This document shows, in pieces, positions 47,018 to 61,711 of a stretch of 64,000 nucleotides of DNA; position 1 is the stretch's first letter, and every line of letters begins with the position of its first letter. Below the pieces are notes generated by a model. The model was not told the origin of the DNA. It did not search any database and saw only the letters and a list, made by a program, of their open reading frames with translations. Source of the DNA: Caprimulgus europaeus (lineage: Eukaryota > Chordata > Aves > Caprimulgiformes > Caprimulgidae); assembly GCA_907165065.1 (NCBI GenBank), contig OU015523.1:115904246-115968245 (forward strand), written 5' to 3'. The position numbers were made by a program, and so were the translations under genes.

Positions 47018-50000
47018 CATAAAGTACAAGTGGAACAAACTGGATTTTTTCTTCAGAACTTTAAAAAATATAACCATTTTAAAGCTCATCTAAACTTGCA
47101 GCTTGGCTTAAAGATCTGTCATCTCTCACTGGAAGGACAGCTTCTGTGCTTTTTTACCTCTTAAATTCAGCCAAATTGAAAACCACTTACAGAATTGTCC
47201 ATGAATGATGACCAGTTCTGAAAGCCTTGTAGGTCAGATGGATTTGAGTGCATTCGGGAGCACTTCTTTGAACTGAGCTTCCACAGAACTCTCCTTGGCA
47301 ACAGTGACAGGTTAATGAGCTACTTTTCTTAAGAAGAAATATTGCAGAAAGTGGAACTTTTTGTACACTTTTCCAAATTAGGCATGACATATTCTTAGTT
47401 GGAGAGATCCTGCATCTAGAAAACTAAAAGAAAGTTATCTGCAACTATTACTTCCATGGACTGAACACCCTCTAAGTATCCACATGATCGTATACCCGTT
47501 GGGGTATGCTATTGCTTTGGTATAGCCTGATTGCTATCAAGGAGACAAAATCAATCACACTCACTGTTTACTATCAGATGTAAAGCAGAGGTGATTTCTG
47601 CACAGCAATGCAGGTACCTCAAAGCTCCTTTCAAGGTATTGTATTCCATAATGTAATTTTGAGGCTGTCCAGGCTGACAATTTGTTAGTTACAATCAGGA
47701 ATATCGAGGCATTAGTATTTCACAGAGATCAAGAGTATTGCCTGGAGCAAAGCCATATATGCAGTGAACCCCTAAAGAAAGCTTTCTTTGATAAGAGGAA
47801 AAAAAGGAATTAAGTGCATTATTCAAGGTCATTCTGAAAGAGATTATGTTAAAGAGAGACACCATGGTTTGTCGCTGTAGTACCATGGTCTTTCGTTAGG
47901 GTCACAGGTTTCCCAGTGCTCTCAAGTGAGGTACATCTGCATTACATACTGCAAAGCATTCCTAGTGTAGATACTGCTATGATGAAAAAACTGTTCTGTT
48001 ATATGAACACAATAAACCCCCCTCCATGCAGGAAAAGATAACCTATCCTTCTGTAAACACAATTCTCCTGCTACTGCTAAGGTGGTTTCTTCTGGCTCAC
48101 CTGTCTCTGTATTCAACCTTTCTCAAGCCCTCAGTGACAACACCAAAGACACTACTGGAAAACAATTTTTTTGTCAGGGACTCCAGTTTGTTTAGCTAAA
48201 AAAGTGAAGGTGTTGGGCAACTTTTGTCTATTAGACTCTATATATTGTAACAATAGGAGCCCTTTATCTTAGAAGAAAGAGATACACTACTTTATTACTT
48301 GAAAAGTGTAAACTAAACAAGTTTAGACTAGAAATATTGTACAGAAAAAATAATTATCAATACTATTTACCTGAAGAAAAAGTTCTTGCATGCTAGGGAC
48401 TTTCTTAACCAAGAGTAGATGCTATTTTACAATGTACATTAATATTTCTGACAGTCATTAATTCAGGTGTAAACTATGTGATGTATAAAATGTCATATTA
48501 GGTCATTACTGTCTGATTTAAAAAGTAGGAACTATTGGAAATGATAAGGGTTTACTCCAAAAGATAGTGGCCTAGGGAGAAATGGGATCAATACATCTAC
48601 TTTGAGGACCAAGCATATGTAGTAGAACACTTAAATAGTGCCTTATTACAAATCTAGGAGGAAAAATTGAAACCTGTCATTAGACCCTGACTGAAGTGAG
48701 CATCCATTTCACTATGAACAAACCCAAAATTGTGTGGGTAAGGTGTTTTCCACATTGTGGTTCTACCTGTTGCGGCTATGAAGAGATTCCCAGACAAGAT
48801 CCCTGCTAGATGAAGCAGCTCTCTTAGATGAACATCTGACCAGGCCAATACCATTTCTGTACTCTCATGGCAGCTTTTAAATGAGCACTAGCACACTGGT
48901 CTGAGCAGGCAACTGTCTTCTCTGATATGCATCCTGTCTTGACTAAGAAAAAATCATATCCCTGGCCAAGCATCAGTGATTTTGCTCTTGTTACTATTTC
49001 TACTTGGATACAAGGAGGCTCTGCACCTTCTCCTCAAAGACACCTCTTGATACTTCTGTTATGTTGTCCTTATCCCTGCTATGAGGGTGGACTCAGGGAG
49101 TTACACTCACCTGCACCCATCCACCTGGCACTCCTGAAAAGTCTGCCCCAGGCTTTCAGAAAGAGAATGACATTGGAATAAAAAGTTTTGATTGATAACA
49201 AATAAAATCTAATCAAATCTAATTTAATTTAGTATAAATACTATTATATCTTAATATGTGTGTTTTAATTAAAATGTTACACATTATATAAATAATTATA
49301 CTCCACTGTATTATGTTGCAATATAATTATAGATCCAGTGCAGCAGGAAGTCTTCTGATTTGAGGGGGAAAAAGAGATTAGGGTTGAATAAATTATAGAT
49401 TAAAAAGGAAGTAATAAATGGACTGCAATGGCTCAGAGACCATGAAAATGTGAGTTTTTATAGGGATTTATTATGTTTACTGTATTTGCATTAGTAAAAA
49501 CTGAAACTGCTTAAGCAAAACTTTTTTTTCAGCTGACAGAGCACACAGCACTTATTTTTCTCTTTTTGCTAAAGAAAGGAGAGGATTTTTATGAATTAGT
49601 GTACTGCAATACTAAGTTTTATATTATCTATAAACTATGGTAGTAAAAAAACCTCACAATCATTTTAACCTTGAAATGCAATAGGGAATGTGGTGGATGT
49701 GTAAAAATTTAATGCCCTCCAGTGTCTGGTTAAGGGGTCAGTGCTAATGAGTGGGAGTTTGCCTCTGTTTCATAGTAGTATATTTTCCTTGCTTTTTCTT
49801 CCACAGGGATCTCTGAAGTTTGGGCTGCATTTCCAAAGCAGCAAGGCCATACAACTGGTCTGTTGGTGAAAAGACTAGCAGATCCTGACTAAAGCTTTTT
49901 TGGCAGCCTTGAAGGTCAGCTAAATACAGTGCACTTCTCACATATCAAAGAGTTATTTTCATTGTGCTGTGAATCTTGCAACCAAGTTGTTTCAGTCTGA

Positions 50001-50685
50001 GAGAAAAATAAATTTTAAAAAAAGTATTTATACCTGGTAATTGTCATGTACTACATTTCTCCCTCATACCCCAGGACCTTGAGTTGTTCAGGTGCATACA
50101 GTCTCTGTCTAAATAAAGTTGGTGTCATAAGTTGCAACTGTAAGATAAGTAGCTTAGATAATAATGTCCTTGCTATACAAAGAGCTATAGTAACGTAAAA
50201 ACATTACCTCACCTTACTGCTGCATTCCAGAAAAACAAAGGATAAATAACTAATCACTAAAAGAATACTGCAATAAAATACATTTTAATGCAAACTCCCA
50301 CTTCAGTCAGTGACAGTTTTGGATGAAAACCTGAACTAGTCTGAATGAACCTAAAAAATTTCCCTTTCTTTTTATCTTCTTGTCTTAGTTCAAAGTAAAT
50401 ATGCAAAGCAAACACAGGCTCTCTGTTTGAATAGAGTAAACAAGGCAGTTTCATAAGCATGGGTTTTGAAGAAAGTCATGCAGATGTTTTACTCTTTTTA
50501 ACTGTTTTGCTAGTATGAAAAGCCAAGTCAACTGTAGCTGAGCTTGTTCTTTTGGATACCCAGCTATTTACCATTTTCCTCCAAGTTCCTCCCTGTGCTT
50601 GTATAAAATACTGCTTTGTCTTTTCTCTGACTATAACAATCCTGACAACAAAAGATGATACAGTAAAAATCCACGCTTTACATGT

Positions 50686-50710
50686 TTGTGTGTGTGTGTG
50701 TGTCTGTGTG
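50686..50710 (+). repeat. (TG)n microsatellite with one interruption
   Basis: About 25 bp of TG dinucleotides with a single tc interruption (tgtctgtgtg). It ends at cagtgc. Confidence 0.85.
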
Positions 50711-52393
50711 CAGTGCTTGCAAATCCTATGGGATAAGAGCTGCCATATAAATGTAAATATGTGTCATGGTCTTCTTTGAACTGATGACCCTTTGCTGCTC
50801 TCTTTTTGACAAGCTAGGCAGCATGAATAACAATTGCCAGAATGAAATGGCACAATAAATCCAGCTCCTTGCTAATTTTTCAGATTCTAGGCTGTCTTCT
50901 CCTATTTAAGGACTTATTGTTGAATTTTGCCTTCCAACTGAAAAGTAAATAAAAGGCAAAGTTTAGGCTAGAATAAACTTTTGAAAGCATCTCTGGACTT
51001 GTGGCTTTGATTTGCAGTTTCAGAAATGAAATATGTACCTCTGTGGGTAACTCTTACTGAAAGGCAAGCAAATTGGGCTATTTTTTATTTCTTAGACCTG
51101 TTGTTTTTTCAAGCTTTTTTTCCTGCTGGTTGTTTTCCATAGGCAAAAAAAGTCCATTAGCCACAAAAAAACTTTATTGATTTCTTTGGAACTTTGTGCA
51201 CTCACAAACATTGCCTCAAATACTGTGTTTTGTCAGTGTCTGGGTTCACAGTTCCAACCTGATGTTTTATGTGAGAAGACACATAAGCCAAGTCTTGATT
51301 ATCTGTGATATTTCATACCATGTTATTCAAATACTAAATAAATTCTTAAATCTAACAACTCTGTATGTAAAGAATTTCTATTGCCATATTCCCTTCTTTT
51401 ACTAAGAAAGAGATATGAGGTAGTAGTTCATGTAAGTTTACTTATTCTTTCTTTTAAACTTCCACTTTTACCCACATAAATAGTAATTATATTACAATTG
51501 TCTGAACTTGAAATGTAAGACATCATCAGACCTCACAGATGTCAGTGTAACATTAAAGCAACTGGAAAGAACTGGTGTTGCTAAGACTTGTACTAGCCAT
51601 TTTAGAGATTGCAAGTTTGGAGGTCTTGTTAAGGTCAAGTTAAAAAGGAAGGTGTCTCTAATCTGCTCAGTAGTAGGTCAAATTGTCGTACAAAGTTGGT
51701 GCTGTTTCTTTTTTATTTTATGAGCTGCTTTACTATATTTCTTCCTGACTCCCTTCTTTTTGGCCCATGGTTTACTGTACTGGACCTGAACTGGTGACTC
51801 CCACTGGTTGAGAACAAAGAGTTCTCTGTACTCATGAGCAGTGTGGAAATCTGCCATCCCCATTGTATGCCACTAGTTTGCCAAGCTGGCTTGATGACAC
51901 AAGCTATTCCCAGCATAATCCATCTAGTTGTCTTTCTCCAAAGGGAAAAAACCACTTTTATTAGAGGCCAAAAACGATAGATGCCACTGAGATCACAGGA
52001 CTTTTTTTTTTTTTTTTTTCCTTTGCTGACTAAACTAACAGTGACAAGAGTTAAAGTGTTTCTCAGGAAAGCAATTGTCACTTTGGTTATGCATAGAAGC
52101 CAGTATCCATTTTTAGCTTTTGAATCTTTCATTCAAACTTTGTATTTTTAACAATCCTGAGTGCTTCGGAGGGACTGTAACACCTATCAAAGAACAAATA
52201 TTATTGCATAGCACAATTAATATCTAATGCATCAAGCTTCATCAAAGAACTGGTTCTTCAATCTTTCTACGCTCTATTCTTAAGAATCAAATGGGGTGAA
52301 ATTAACACCTGTTTTCTGCAGCCTCACAAAGAGAATGGGAAGAAGTCAGGACAGCCTAAAAACTGTCTAATAGGGATATAGAAATGACAGAAT

Positions 52394-52872
52394 TCATAGA
52401 ATCATAGGATGATATGGATTGGAAGGGACCTTAAAGATCAACTAGTTCCAACCTCCCTGCCATAGCAGGGACACCTTCCACTAGACCAGGTTGCTCAAAG
52501 CTTCAACCAACCTGACCTTGAACACTTCCAGGGAGGAGGCAGCCACAAATTCTCTGGGTAACCTGTGCCAGTGTCTCACCACTCTCATAGAAAATAATTT
52601 CTTCCTAATATCTCACCTAAATCTACCTTCTTCCAGTTTAAAGCCATTTCCCCTCATCTTATCACTACTTGCCCTTGTAAAAAGTTCATCCCTAACTTTC
52701 CCATAGGCCCCTTCAGGTACCAGAAGGCCACTAGAAGATCTCCCTGGAGCTTTCTCTTCTCAATGCTGAACAGCCCCAACTCTCTTGGCCTGTCCTCGTA
52801 GGAGAGGTGCTCCAGCCCTTGGATCATCCTCGTGGCCCTCCTCTGGACTCAGTCCAGTAGGTCCATGTCCTG
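52394..52872 (-). mobile_element. CR1 LINE 3' part, 5'-truncated
   Basis: The 3' terminus is at 52394 (plus-strand catagaatcataggatg). The element extends right to about 52872, where the match stops after the gactcagtccagtaggtcc block (C-terminal pol, just before the RVQRRAT-like motif). Wording of the 3' UTR (aaagatcaactagttccaac, cactagaccaggttgctcaa) agrees closely with the copies at 24.5 and 61.7-63.2 kb. Small indels and stops leave no long frame. It is an inactive fragment of about 480 bp. Confidence 0.93.
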
Positions 52873-54476
52873 TGATTTGAGATCCATTGCAACATAAGGG
52901 TCACCATATTGTTTTAGGGATACCTTTAGTGTTGTGTCCACATCTTTTCTCTAACATCCAGTAAAGTTAATGAAAGCGTGGGAAACCTTTGCTAAAAACA
53001 GAGGGGTTGGCTCAACAGTCATTGCACTGTCTAAAAGACATTGAATTATACTGTGAAGCAGATTATGTACTCCCTTTCCAAATGTTGTAATATTCTGATG
53101 CTGACATAAGAACATGTAGAGTGGATCTTGTCTCTCTGTCACCAGGCAGTAGGAATGTGCAACTCAAAGAATGGTACAAGAATAGACCAAGTCCATAATG
53201 ATGCCTAACCAGGCTTGTGTCCTAAATTCCGTATTTTTTGCAGCTTAAACTTTTAGTGTCTACACATTATTGCCCCTCATCTTTCCATATGTGTCCATCT
53301 GTCTTATTTTTAGTGTCTTAGCTAGGTGAGAATTACTTTCTCTGTTACTATCAGTTTCCTTTAGAAGAAAGATAAGGCAAGAGGAATATTATTTTTTTAA
53401 TTCAACACACACTGCATGCTAATTGCAGTAGAATATTTTTAGAGCATCTTAAATTTTTTCTTCGGTTGTAATATTCCCCAGAGAAATATGATGGAGGAAG
53501 AAGTGACAAGTTGAAGTTTTAGATGAAGATACCTTTAGCTCTTCCATAGAGCCATTAAAAGGCCACGACTCCTGCCTTTTCTAAACTAATATAGTCATCT
53601 GCAGATCTTGTTTAAGAAGCAGGCAAAATGATTTTGTAGATAGCATCAGATTTTAATTTTTAAAGAGGTTTCAAACTGCTGCCATAACTTTTTCATATTT
53701 ATACCAGCAGGCAATTCTACAACTGAGAAAGATATTATTAAATTCTTTCTCTGTTTAACAAAACAAAGAGCAATCAAAAATAACAGCAAAAACTCCAGCT
53801 CTTTCAATGCCAGATGCTAACAGATTATTTTTCTTCCAAGAAATGCTTATGAAATTGTGTCAAAATGATAAAAGAAATGGGATTCTGTGCAAACCTCTGT
53901 TTATATGTGTTAAGAGTTTTGTTTTGCAATATGAAGACAGTTTAAAATGTAAAATCATAAGGAATAATCAGGGATCTATTTTTCTCTCATTCAGTTTCTG
54001 TTTCATTGATGGGGAACTCAATTGTAGATCAAATTAGCTTTGTATAATTTTTCATACATAGAGCATATTCGTGGAACTATACTGCCAGGTAATATCTGAA
54101 TTTTCAAGGATCCATATGACTTCTGTTGGCAGCAGGTGTTTTGCAAAGAAGCTTGTGAACACATTTTGGGGCTGCTTTTCAATGCAGACTCAGGGGGCTA
54201 CAGACTATGAACCAGTGGGTGAAATATTCTTCCTTTTTATTATTCCTTTTTTGTTGTGCAAAAAAGTGCAGCATAACTTCAGCAAATGAGGTCTTTATAT
54301 CTACATTGACCTTGACATAGCTCTATAAGAAGCTGGTTATTCAAACATACTGAAGAACTGTGTATTTTATTGTTTTCTAATTTTTTTTTTCAATTTTTGC
54401 TTTCCCTGCATAAGTAAAAAACTTGCTCAATATTTCTCTGCACATTCTAAACTCACTTCCCCTCCTCCTTCCACTG

Positions 54477-54524
54477 TTTCTTTCTCTCTCCCCCTCTCTC
54501 TTTTCTCTTTTTTCTCTCCTCTTT
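54477..54524 (+). repeat. 48-nt polypyrimidine tract
   Basis: Forty-eight consecutive pyrimidines of mixed ttc/ctc/ccc composition between two G residues. It may be a decayed relative of the type of array seen at 23.3 kb. A splice-acceptor role cannot be excluded, but no AG plus coding exon follows. Confidence 0.85.
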
Positions 54525-54582
54525 GATTTTAAATTATTAATTAGAATACAAATGCCTACTCTACTGCTGAAATGTATAATTT

Positions 54583-54602
54583 AAAATAAATAAATAAATA
54601 AA
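54583..54602 (+). repeat. (AAAT)5 microsatellite
   Basis: Five tetranucleotide units followed by gaggc. A short simple repeat. Confidence 0.85.
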
Positions 54603-57106
54603 GAGGCATCTGTTCTGTCCACATTCTCATTCATGGGGCTGTGATTGTCTTGAAAGAGTAAAAGATTACTTGATTTCTGGATTCAGACCCTGTTGCTTGT
54701 GACAGAAATACTTGTAAAAGAATCACAGTGCTTAAGCCTTGCTATTTCTACAAATGCTTTATTTATAACCTGAGTTTCTCTCCTCATTCTAAGATAGAAG
54801 AGTGATATACAGTTTTTTTCAAATGTAGGCACAAAGAATTAGGTCAAAACATTGCTGCAGCATAACACACAGCAGGAACCACAAAGCAGTAGCATAGACA
54901 GATAGAAAAAAGTAGTTCAATTATCAAATACCCACTGCAGTCTAATTTATTATTGTTGTTGGTTGTTGTTGTTTTATAACTTATCTGAATTGATTCCAAA
55001 TTTCCAAAAATGGAATTAGGACTTATGATAGATGCTATAAAGATGTGTGGTAAGTGTTTATTTTATCTTTAAAATCTCCAGAGGACAATTCATCCTATGT
55101 ACTATAAACACTTATATATTACAAAACTGGTTTTTTTAGCACTCTGGAGGTGCCTGATCTTCTCCGTCAACTTTGCAGAGAACACTTCTGACTAAGTTGC
55201 CAAAACTTTTGTAGCTAAAATTAGGTGAGATGAGTCCTACTTGAAATAAATGCAGATAAGTGGGTCATATTTAAATCAAAATATTACGTACCTAATTAAG
55301 CTGTAAAGACTACTGTGGAGTTTACTACCAAAACAGCAGTGAATAATTCAAATCATCTACTCTCTCAATGGAGGCAAGAGAAGTGCTATAGGGGAAAGAG
55401 TATGGCAGATGCCTGTTGTGCAGTATCTGGACAGGGCCCAATGTTAACTGTGTTCTCTCAGTGTTACAAAGGCCCAAAATACTGCAACAATGCAAGACTC
55501 CTCAGATGCTGAACAAAGTTTTCAGTCACACTGTATTTGCAGGTTGGTATAAGGTAGTCACAAGGGCTAAATATGGCCTCGTGTCTTCCTTAGTCTCACA
55601 CTATAGAATGAAATAAGATCCTCCAGAGACTGAGTAACATCATTAGGTGCCTGCTCTAGATTACCCTTTCCATTTGCTGCAAGAGGAGCTTGCAAGATAT
55701 TAGTCTCAATTGGCTAACCTTAACCTTTTGCTTACCAGTTGTGCAAAAGGCAGGACAGAACCTTCATCCCAGAGAGGGAGCTGTGCAATCATCTCATCAT
55801 TATTTATCAGGGGCACAGAAATCTGTGTTTCACTGTATGCTGATAATGAAGATGCCTGTAGTTCCTCCAGCTCTCCACTGCTCTTTCACAAGAACTCTGC
55901 ATATTGATATACCTGCTCTACTTTTTCAGCATATGGAGATTCTCAGCTAAATTGCCCTGGGTGTAGAATGTGTTGATGATTGTACTTTTTGCAGGCTAAT
56001 GTTAATGTCGATCTCTACTGATTGAGCATTCTGGACAATTTAAATTCTGCCCAAAATCTTTATGCCCATAAGCATAAAAACTCACATTATTCTCATGCTT
56101 TGGCTTCAGGACATGTACAGGGGTGTGAAGATCAGGTGTTTGACAATGACAATAAATGTGCAAAGTCAGCTCATAGGAGGAGAGGTTTGAGTGGAAGATG
56201 CTGCTTTCAACTTTATTCATAGGCAGTTTGGAGTTCAACGAATAACATCTATGAAGAAATGGTGAATAATTTTTCTTTTGGAAATATATCTACTGTATGA
56301 AAGCAAGCTGTGGAACAGATATGATCTACATGAAACTCAGAATTTTTTTTACTCCATTATCATGTAGTTCAACTGGAAGGAAATTTCTATTCTCTGCCAT
56401 CTCTGATTTCCTTGCACAAATGTCAGTGTTCAAGTTCTAAGATCTTTGGGTGGTATCAAGCTATGTAGTCGAATTGACAGATAAATCACCCTGTCTCACT
56501 TTTGCCAATTTAGAGTGATGTTCTTTCCAGTTTGGAGATAACTTCTAACATCTAAGCATCCCCATATTAGAAGTTTTTACAGATTTAAAAACTATAGTTA
56601 GAAATCTTGTTCAAATTGTTTTTTTCTATGGTTATTCCTTCCAGGTCTCAGTGGTAGCTACAACCTTAGTAAGGAGCACTGCTCAGGGGCCTTGATCACT
56701 TCTAAGCACTTTTGCCTAATAAGTTTTCTTCCCTTTCAGTCCATACTGAATGTTACCAACATGGCTAGATGAAGAGGAGACCTTGTTTTGATCTGTACCC
56801 TTCTAACAACCTGAAGAACAGATGGGGATTAGGCTGTGCATCTTGTAGCTCCCCAATATGTGTGTTCAGCTGAAGCAGGGTGGGGTGATCTGCTCCAGGG
56901 GAGCTACTGGACAAAATTATTATCACTCGTCGGCTCTCACCCAAGCCTGAGCTTCAGGCAGCATTTCTAAATATTGCTCATTAATTCTAAATATTTCTAA
57001 ATATTGCTTAGAAGGATTGAGGTCTCAGAGTAGACCATTAGTGTTAAATATAAATTCTTTTGGGAATACTATGCTAAAAGTACTTAAAGTCACACAACTA
57101 CACAGT

Positions 57107-57136
57107 AAAAAAAAAAAAAAAAGAAAAAAAAAAAAA
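57107..57136 (+). repeat. A16-G-A13 tract
   Basis: Sixteen A, one G at 57123, then thirteen A. No retroposon body was recognised upstream, so it is treated as a simple repeat. Confidence 0.88.
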
Positions 57137-59670
57137 GAGTGGCAAAGTTATATTTCCATATGAAACTTTAACTGAGTGACTATGTGAATGTTCATTATAA
57201 AGCCATCATTAGTGACACATTCGTCTTCTCTTTCACAAAAAGGCAATAGCTTATCAAGCTTCTTTTCCTACAGTTTATACTTTTTATACATAGCATCTTA
57301 AAATTGTGCACACTGTTTCTCTACCTTATTGAGAAGTTAATTTGACTGAATCACAAACTTCTATAAATAACAATTGTAACCAGGTTACCACACTATAGTC
57401 CATTTATCCTCTTTAGCAGAGCAATCCAATAAGCCAGAAAGACTCAAGAATTTCCTTAATCTTTCTAAACATGTGCAGCTATTGACTTTTTTTTTTTTAA
57501 TGGGTAGGAATTGGAAGAAGAAAATTAAGAAACTGAGTGATGGAAACTATCTAGTTTAGAACGTTAGAAAACTTTGAGAATCTTAATTTAGCTCTGATTC
57601 CTTTACAACTTACTAATTATCTCCTTTTTTTTTTTTTTTTTTCCTTCCTTCTCCCCCCCACCAGGTATTTCAGGAGAGGATAATAGAAATTATTGTCCAA
57701 ACTTCAAAGTTTCCCTTTGCCTTTGGCTGTCTTTGTATTAGGCCCAGAGCACACATATAGCTATCCCGATAAAAGTCTTATTAGTCTCTTAATTGTTTCT
57801 CAAATAACCTTTTCTGCAACAATATTCTTGCATTTTGCAGCTTAAGTTTAAGTAAGTAAGTTTAGGTCAATTTCCCATCTTTTCTTCTCTGATTCTCAAA
57901 GATCAAACCCCTGAAACAGAGAATAAGGATGAATTAAATGCAATGAGGAGACACTTGATCATTTTTGTGAAAACCAAAATTAATCAAAATTGTGTTACCC
58001 ATGCATTTTATACTATAAGGTTGGAAACTATCTCATCTGAATTTAGACATTTAAATCTACTTGTCTGGATAGCTCTTTCTATAACCATATAATCATTGGG
58101 AAAACAGAAGCATATTTAGTGTATAATATCTGAACTGTTTTATACAGAGATGTTAGGAGAAGTTGAACTATACTTTCAAAGTAGCTATCTTATTTTTTTT
58201 CACAGACTTATTAAGAAAGCCTACTAGGGCTACTATAGTTCCAGATACCTATATTCCATTAAGTGATTCCTCCTCTGAGTGTCATTCTTGATTCCGTCCA
58301 GCACAGCATATGATTTCAGAAGAATACACTCAAATATTTTGAAGCTAAATGAAATTAAGATACTGTACAATATCTCATTCCAAGAATATAATTCTTAGAA
58401 TATTTAGAAATCCATATCCAAGCTTTTGTATAACATGAACATTTCAACTTTGCCTCAGGTGTTTGCGAAGTTATTAAGTTTCTTGCTTCACAGATAGGGA
58501 AGATGAACTCTTTTGCAGAATGAAAAGATCTATTGTAATAATGCAAAGACTTTTCATCCTTTGTTCCATATTCATTGGCACTCTCATTGATAGCTATGAT
58601 GATTCTAATGCAAAAATGAAGTTGTAAGAAGGAGGAAGAACAGCAGGGATGGTCTTTTGCACTCTTATGAGATCAGAACCCTCAAGAACCAAGTTCCTGA
58701 TCCAGACAAAGGACTCTGTCCTTGGCAAGCTGCTTATTTCACCTGTGCAACTGCAGTTCCTGTACCCCAGATATCTGAGAAAATTAATGTATAAAATTTA
58801 ATATTATATATCCACAGCAATGGAAACAGTCAATAAATGAAACCCCTGATGGTTAAGAACTCGAGGACAACCTAAGTATCTGCATGGATCTTCTGTCTAA
58901 CACAGGTCATGGAATTATACCCTCTAATTCCTGTAATGGTTCAAGCAATTTCTGGTTGACCTAAACACACCTCTTAGAAAGACTCAAAAGCTTCACCTGG
59001 GTCAGAGGTTTAAAGTGATGGAAAATGCATCCTAGGCAAGTTGTCCTAACCTTTGGTGCTAAACTTTTACAGTGCATTTCTAGTTTAATTTTGTTGAGCT
59101 TCAACTTTTAGCCTCTGAATTGTACCATCGTTTTGTCTGTCAGATTAAAGAGCCTTGCACTGTTAGAAGTTGTCTCTCTCTGTAGATACTTATTCTGTGT
59201 AGATACTTATAAATGTGATCAAGTTACCTCTTAACCTCCTTTTCTTATAGCATTCTTACAACATTAAATAATTTTTAAATAATATGAAAGAAGGTCACAT
59301 TTTGCAATTAGGTGCATCTGGACAGGTTCTCTTAAAGAAAATCAATGCCACAGATGTGTGGACCTGAAGAAGGAACGTGTCTATTAATGATTTGTAGGGT
59401 ATGGTTTCCAGGAAATTCTGTGAACATCAAATGATGAACCCACTGATTTTGTTGATGCTGGTTAAGTAGGTATCACATGGTCTCTGCTGAGGGGCAGCAT
59501 TGTTGCTGGCTGAATAAAATGCGAAGCAGTAGCTGCAGCCTTTCTAACCACAGGAAATATGGAATCTGCATTGATTTTTAAAGATAAAGGACTAACTGTG
59601 GGATTAATATAGTTCACTTTCTCTCCCAGCATAAAACCTCAATTTTAGCACCTCTTCTAAGCCACTTAAG

Positions 59671-59730
59671 GATTATTTTCTTTCTTTCTTTATTATTAGA
59701 TTATTTTCTTTCTTTCTCTCTCTATTATTA
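59671..59730 (+). repeat. Tandem duplication of a TTTC-rich unit
   Basis: gattattttctttctttct begins at 59671 and again at 59699, each followed by a TTTC/TCTC extension and tattatta. The unit is 28-32 bp, the second copy carrying extra TC dinucleotides. Confidence 0.8.
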
Positions 59731-60388
59731 CTTCAGATCAAAAAGATTTCACTTTTTTGAAATGGCATCATAGTGAGCAATCCGTTTTTTTCTGTTATAG
59801 ATTAAAAAGTAATGCTTGCATAGCAAGCACCCCAGGAAAGCTGTAGTACTTCTAACTTACCACTGTAAACATTCATCTAATTAATTAAATTAAAGAAGTC
59901 ACTGCTGGATCTGCAACACATGCGTCCAGTTACCCCCGATGATCTGTTTTTAGGAATGGTCCTAATGGTTTGTGGCAGCTGCGATTCTGCTCTGCTTGAC
60001 CTGAAGATCATTAGAAAGCCAGGCTAGTTCTGAGCCATTTTCTGTTCTATTCAGCATTCCTCACGGATCTGGTGTCAGCACAGCCTTCTGACTTACAGGA
60101 ACTTGCTCCAGTTTTTAAATGACCTGAACTGATTTGAAGCAAATGAGTTTGGGAAGAGGGTTAAAGTTGTTACTTGCACGTCATCTGGTCACTGCTCATG
60201 GTACAGCTGGTTCAGCCTCCCAGCTCAAACAGAGCACATCCTAGCCCACGTGAATGGGAGAGATGTAATTTAAAGCATCAGTTGTACCAGTTACTCCCTC
60301 TGTTACAGGTTTTCCTCTGAGATTTGCAGCAATTTGGAGAGGAGAGAACCCTGCATGTGTTTTAAGTGTGTAAAAAATGAAACAAATG

Positions 60389-60410
60389 AAAAAAAAAAAA
60401 AAAAAAAAAA
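60389..60410 (+). repeat. A22 homopolymer
   Basis: About twenty-two A residues in a row, the longest single-base run of the window. It interrupts otherwise unique sequence and has no visible retroposon upstream. Confidence 0.88.
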
Positions 60411-61711
60411 GCAGAGGCAAATTATAAACATGGTGAGATTTGTGAGCCAGACAAGATGGCAAATGGATTTTAGAAGGGTACTCAAAAGCAACTTGGTTAT
60501 CTCAGAGCATTTCCACATGGGCAGGAGAGGAGAACTTTTCTGCTGGCATAGAGATAGTCAGATGAGAGCAAGCTCTGGTCCAAAACCATTAGTGTGATGG
60601 CTGGGGTCTGGCCAGTAAACTCTGCTGAAAGGCATGATCACCAGTTTGGAAACAGCCCGTGGTAATGTGACTATGGCACCTCTAATGTACAGCTACTGCT
60701 TATCTCACCAACTTGGGGAAGACTGAGGTGTGCACTTCCATGGGCATCCATCTCATAAGCACTTTTGGATCAGCTTCTTCTCACTTAACCTTAGATCTTT
60801 GAGAAATCTATGTTAGAAATGTAACTACTTTAGAATCCCTCTATAGTCGGCGAGGCAGAGGAATGTTTATGAAAGGGCAGTTCAGTTGCCTACAATCTGA
60901 AACATCCCGGGAAACAGCTGTACTCTTTCTATAGACCCAAATACCATTCCAGGTAATGAGGTGTCCAACGATGTCATGATAAGGTTCTGGGCAAATAAAT
61001 TATATCCATGACTTCTTGGCATTTGAAGAATACAAAATAGTCAGCCTAGCAAAACCCACAGTCATCCACAATGAAAGAAATTATTTTAAATCACTAAAAT
61101 TTAAAATTGTTATTTTGATTTTAAGATTTTTTTAATTTTCTGAAGTAAAATTGGGAAATCCTGAAAAAAAAAAAACAACAAAAAAAACCAACAACACTTC
61201 CTACCAAAAAATAATAATGTTTAGGAAATGTCAAAAATATTTCTTTAAAAATTTTTATTCTGCTGTGTCTTACTAAATGAGAAAATTAACAACACATGTT
61301 GATATTGCTAAATTTCAATTTTGTAAGAAAAATTTTGCAAGAAAAAAATCAGCACGACCTTCTCTGCATATCCTAGAGCTCCAGGAAGCTAAGCCAGGTC
61401 CTTCTTTTCCTCTGCCCCAAGACAAACATTTAGATCTCACCGTATCTCATGAAATATGGAACACTGGATCCAAAGAAAAGGAGAAACTCAGGAATACATA
61501 AGATCAGAAAACAGCATTGGCCTGGAAGATAGCAGCTGAGATCAAAAGCAGGGAGCTAGGAAACACATGTGTCTTCAGAATCACTGATAAGATTTACCTA
61601 AGGTTATATAGGCTTAGCACTAAAAACATTAAAATCAGGAATAATTTCTCAAAAAGATATGAACTTGGTGAAAAACAAAAGAAAACATGGAATTTAAAAT
61701 AGGACAGCCAT

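Larger units (their letters stand above)
42518..52393. other. AT-rich non-coding DNA, no gene recognised
   Basis: About 9.9 kb. Simple repeats and palindromes are given separately; a T18 run lies at 52002-52019. Frames of 104-139 codons (for example 51713-52132 minus, whose Lys run comes from the T18 tract) have no recognisable domain. Around 46520-46660 there is a dense set of TAATT/ATTA/GATTA cores, a weak candidate conserved non-coding element. No transposon ends were seen. Confidence 0.6.
52873..61711. other. AT-rich non-coding DNA, no gene recognised
   Basis: About 8.8 kb. Homopolymers and pyrimidine tracts are listed separately; a T18 run lies at 57625-57642. No frame exceeds 87 codons and none is recognisable. 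No transposon ends were seen. Confidence 0.6.

Noticed and set aside
51713..52132. 139-codon minus-strand frame with a Lys run
   Set aside because: It depends on reading through the T18 homopolymer, and nothing recognisable lies on either side.
57107..57136. A-rich tract considered as the poly(A) tail of a processed pseudogene
   Set aside because: The upstream sequence shows no gene-like frame and no target-site duplication brackets it.
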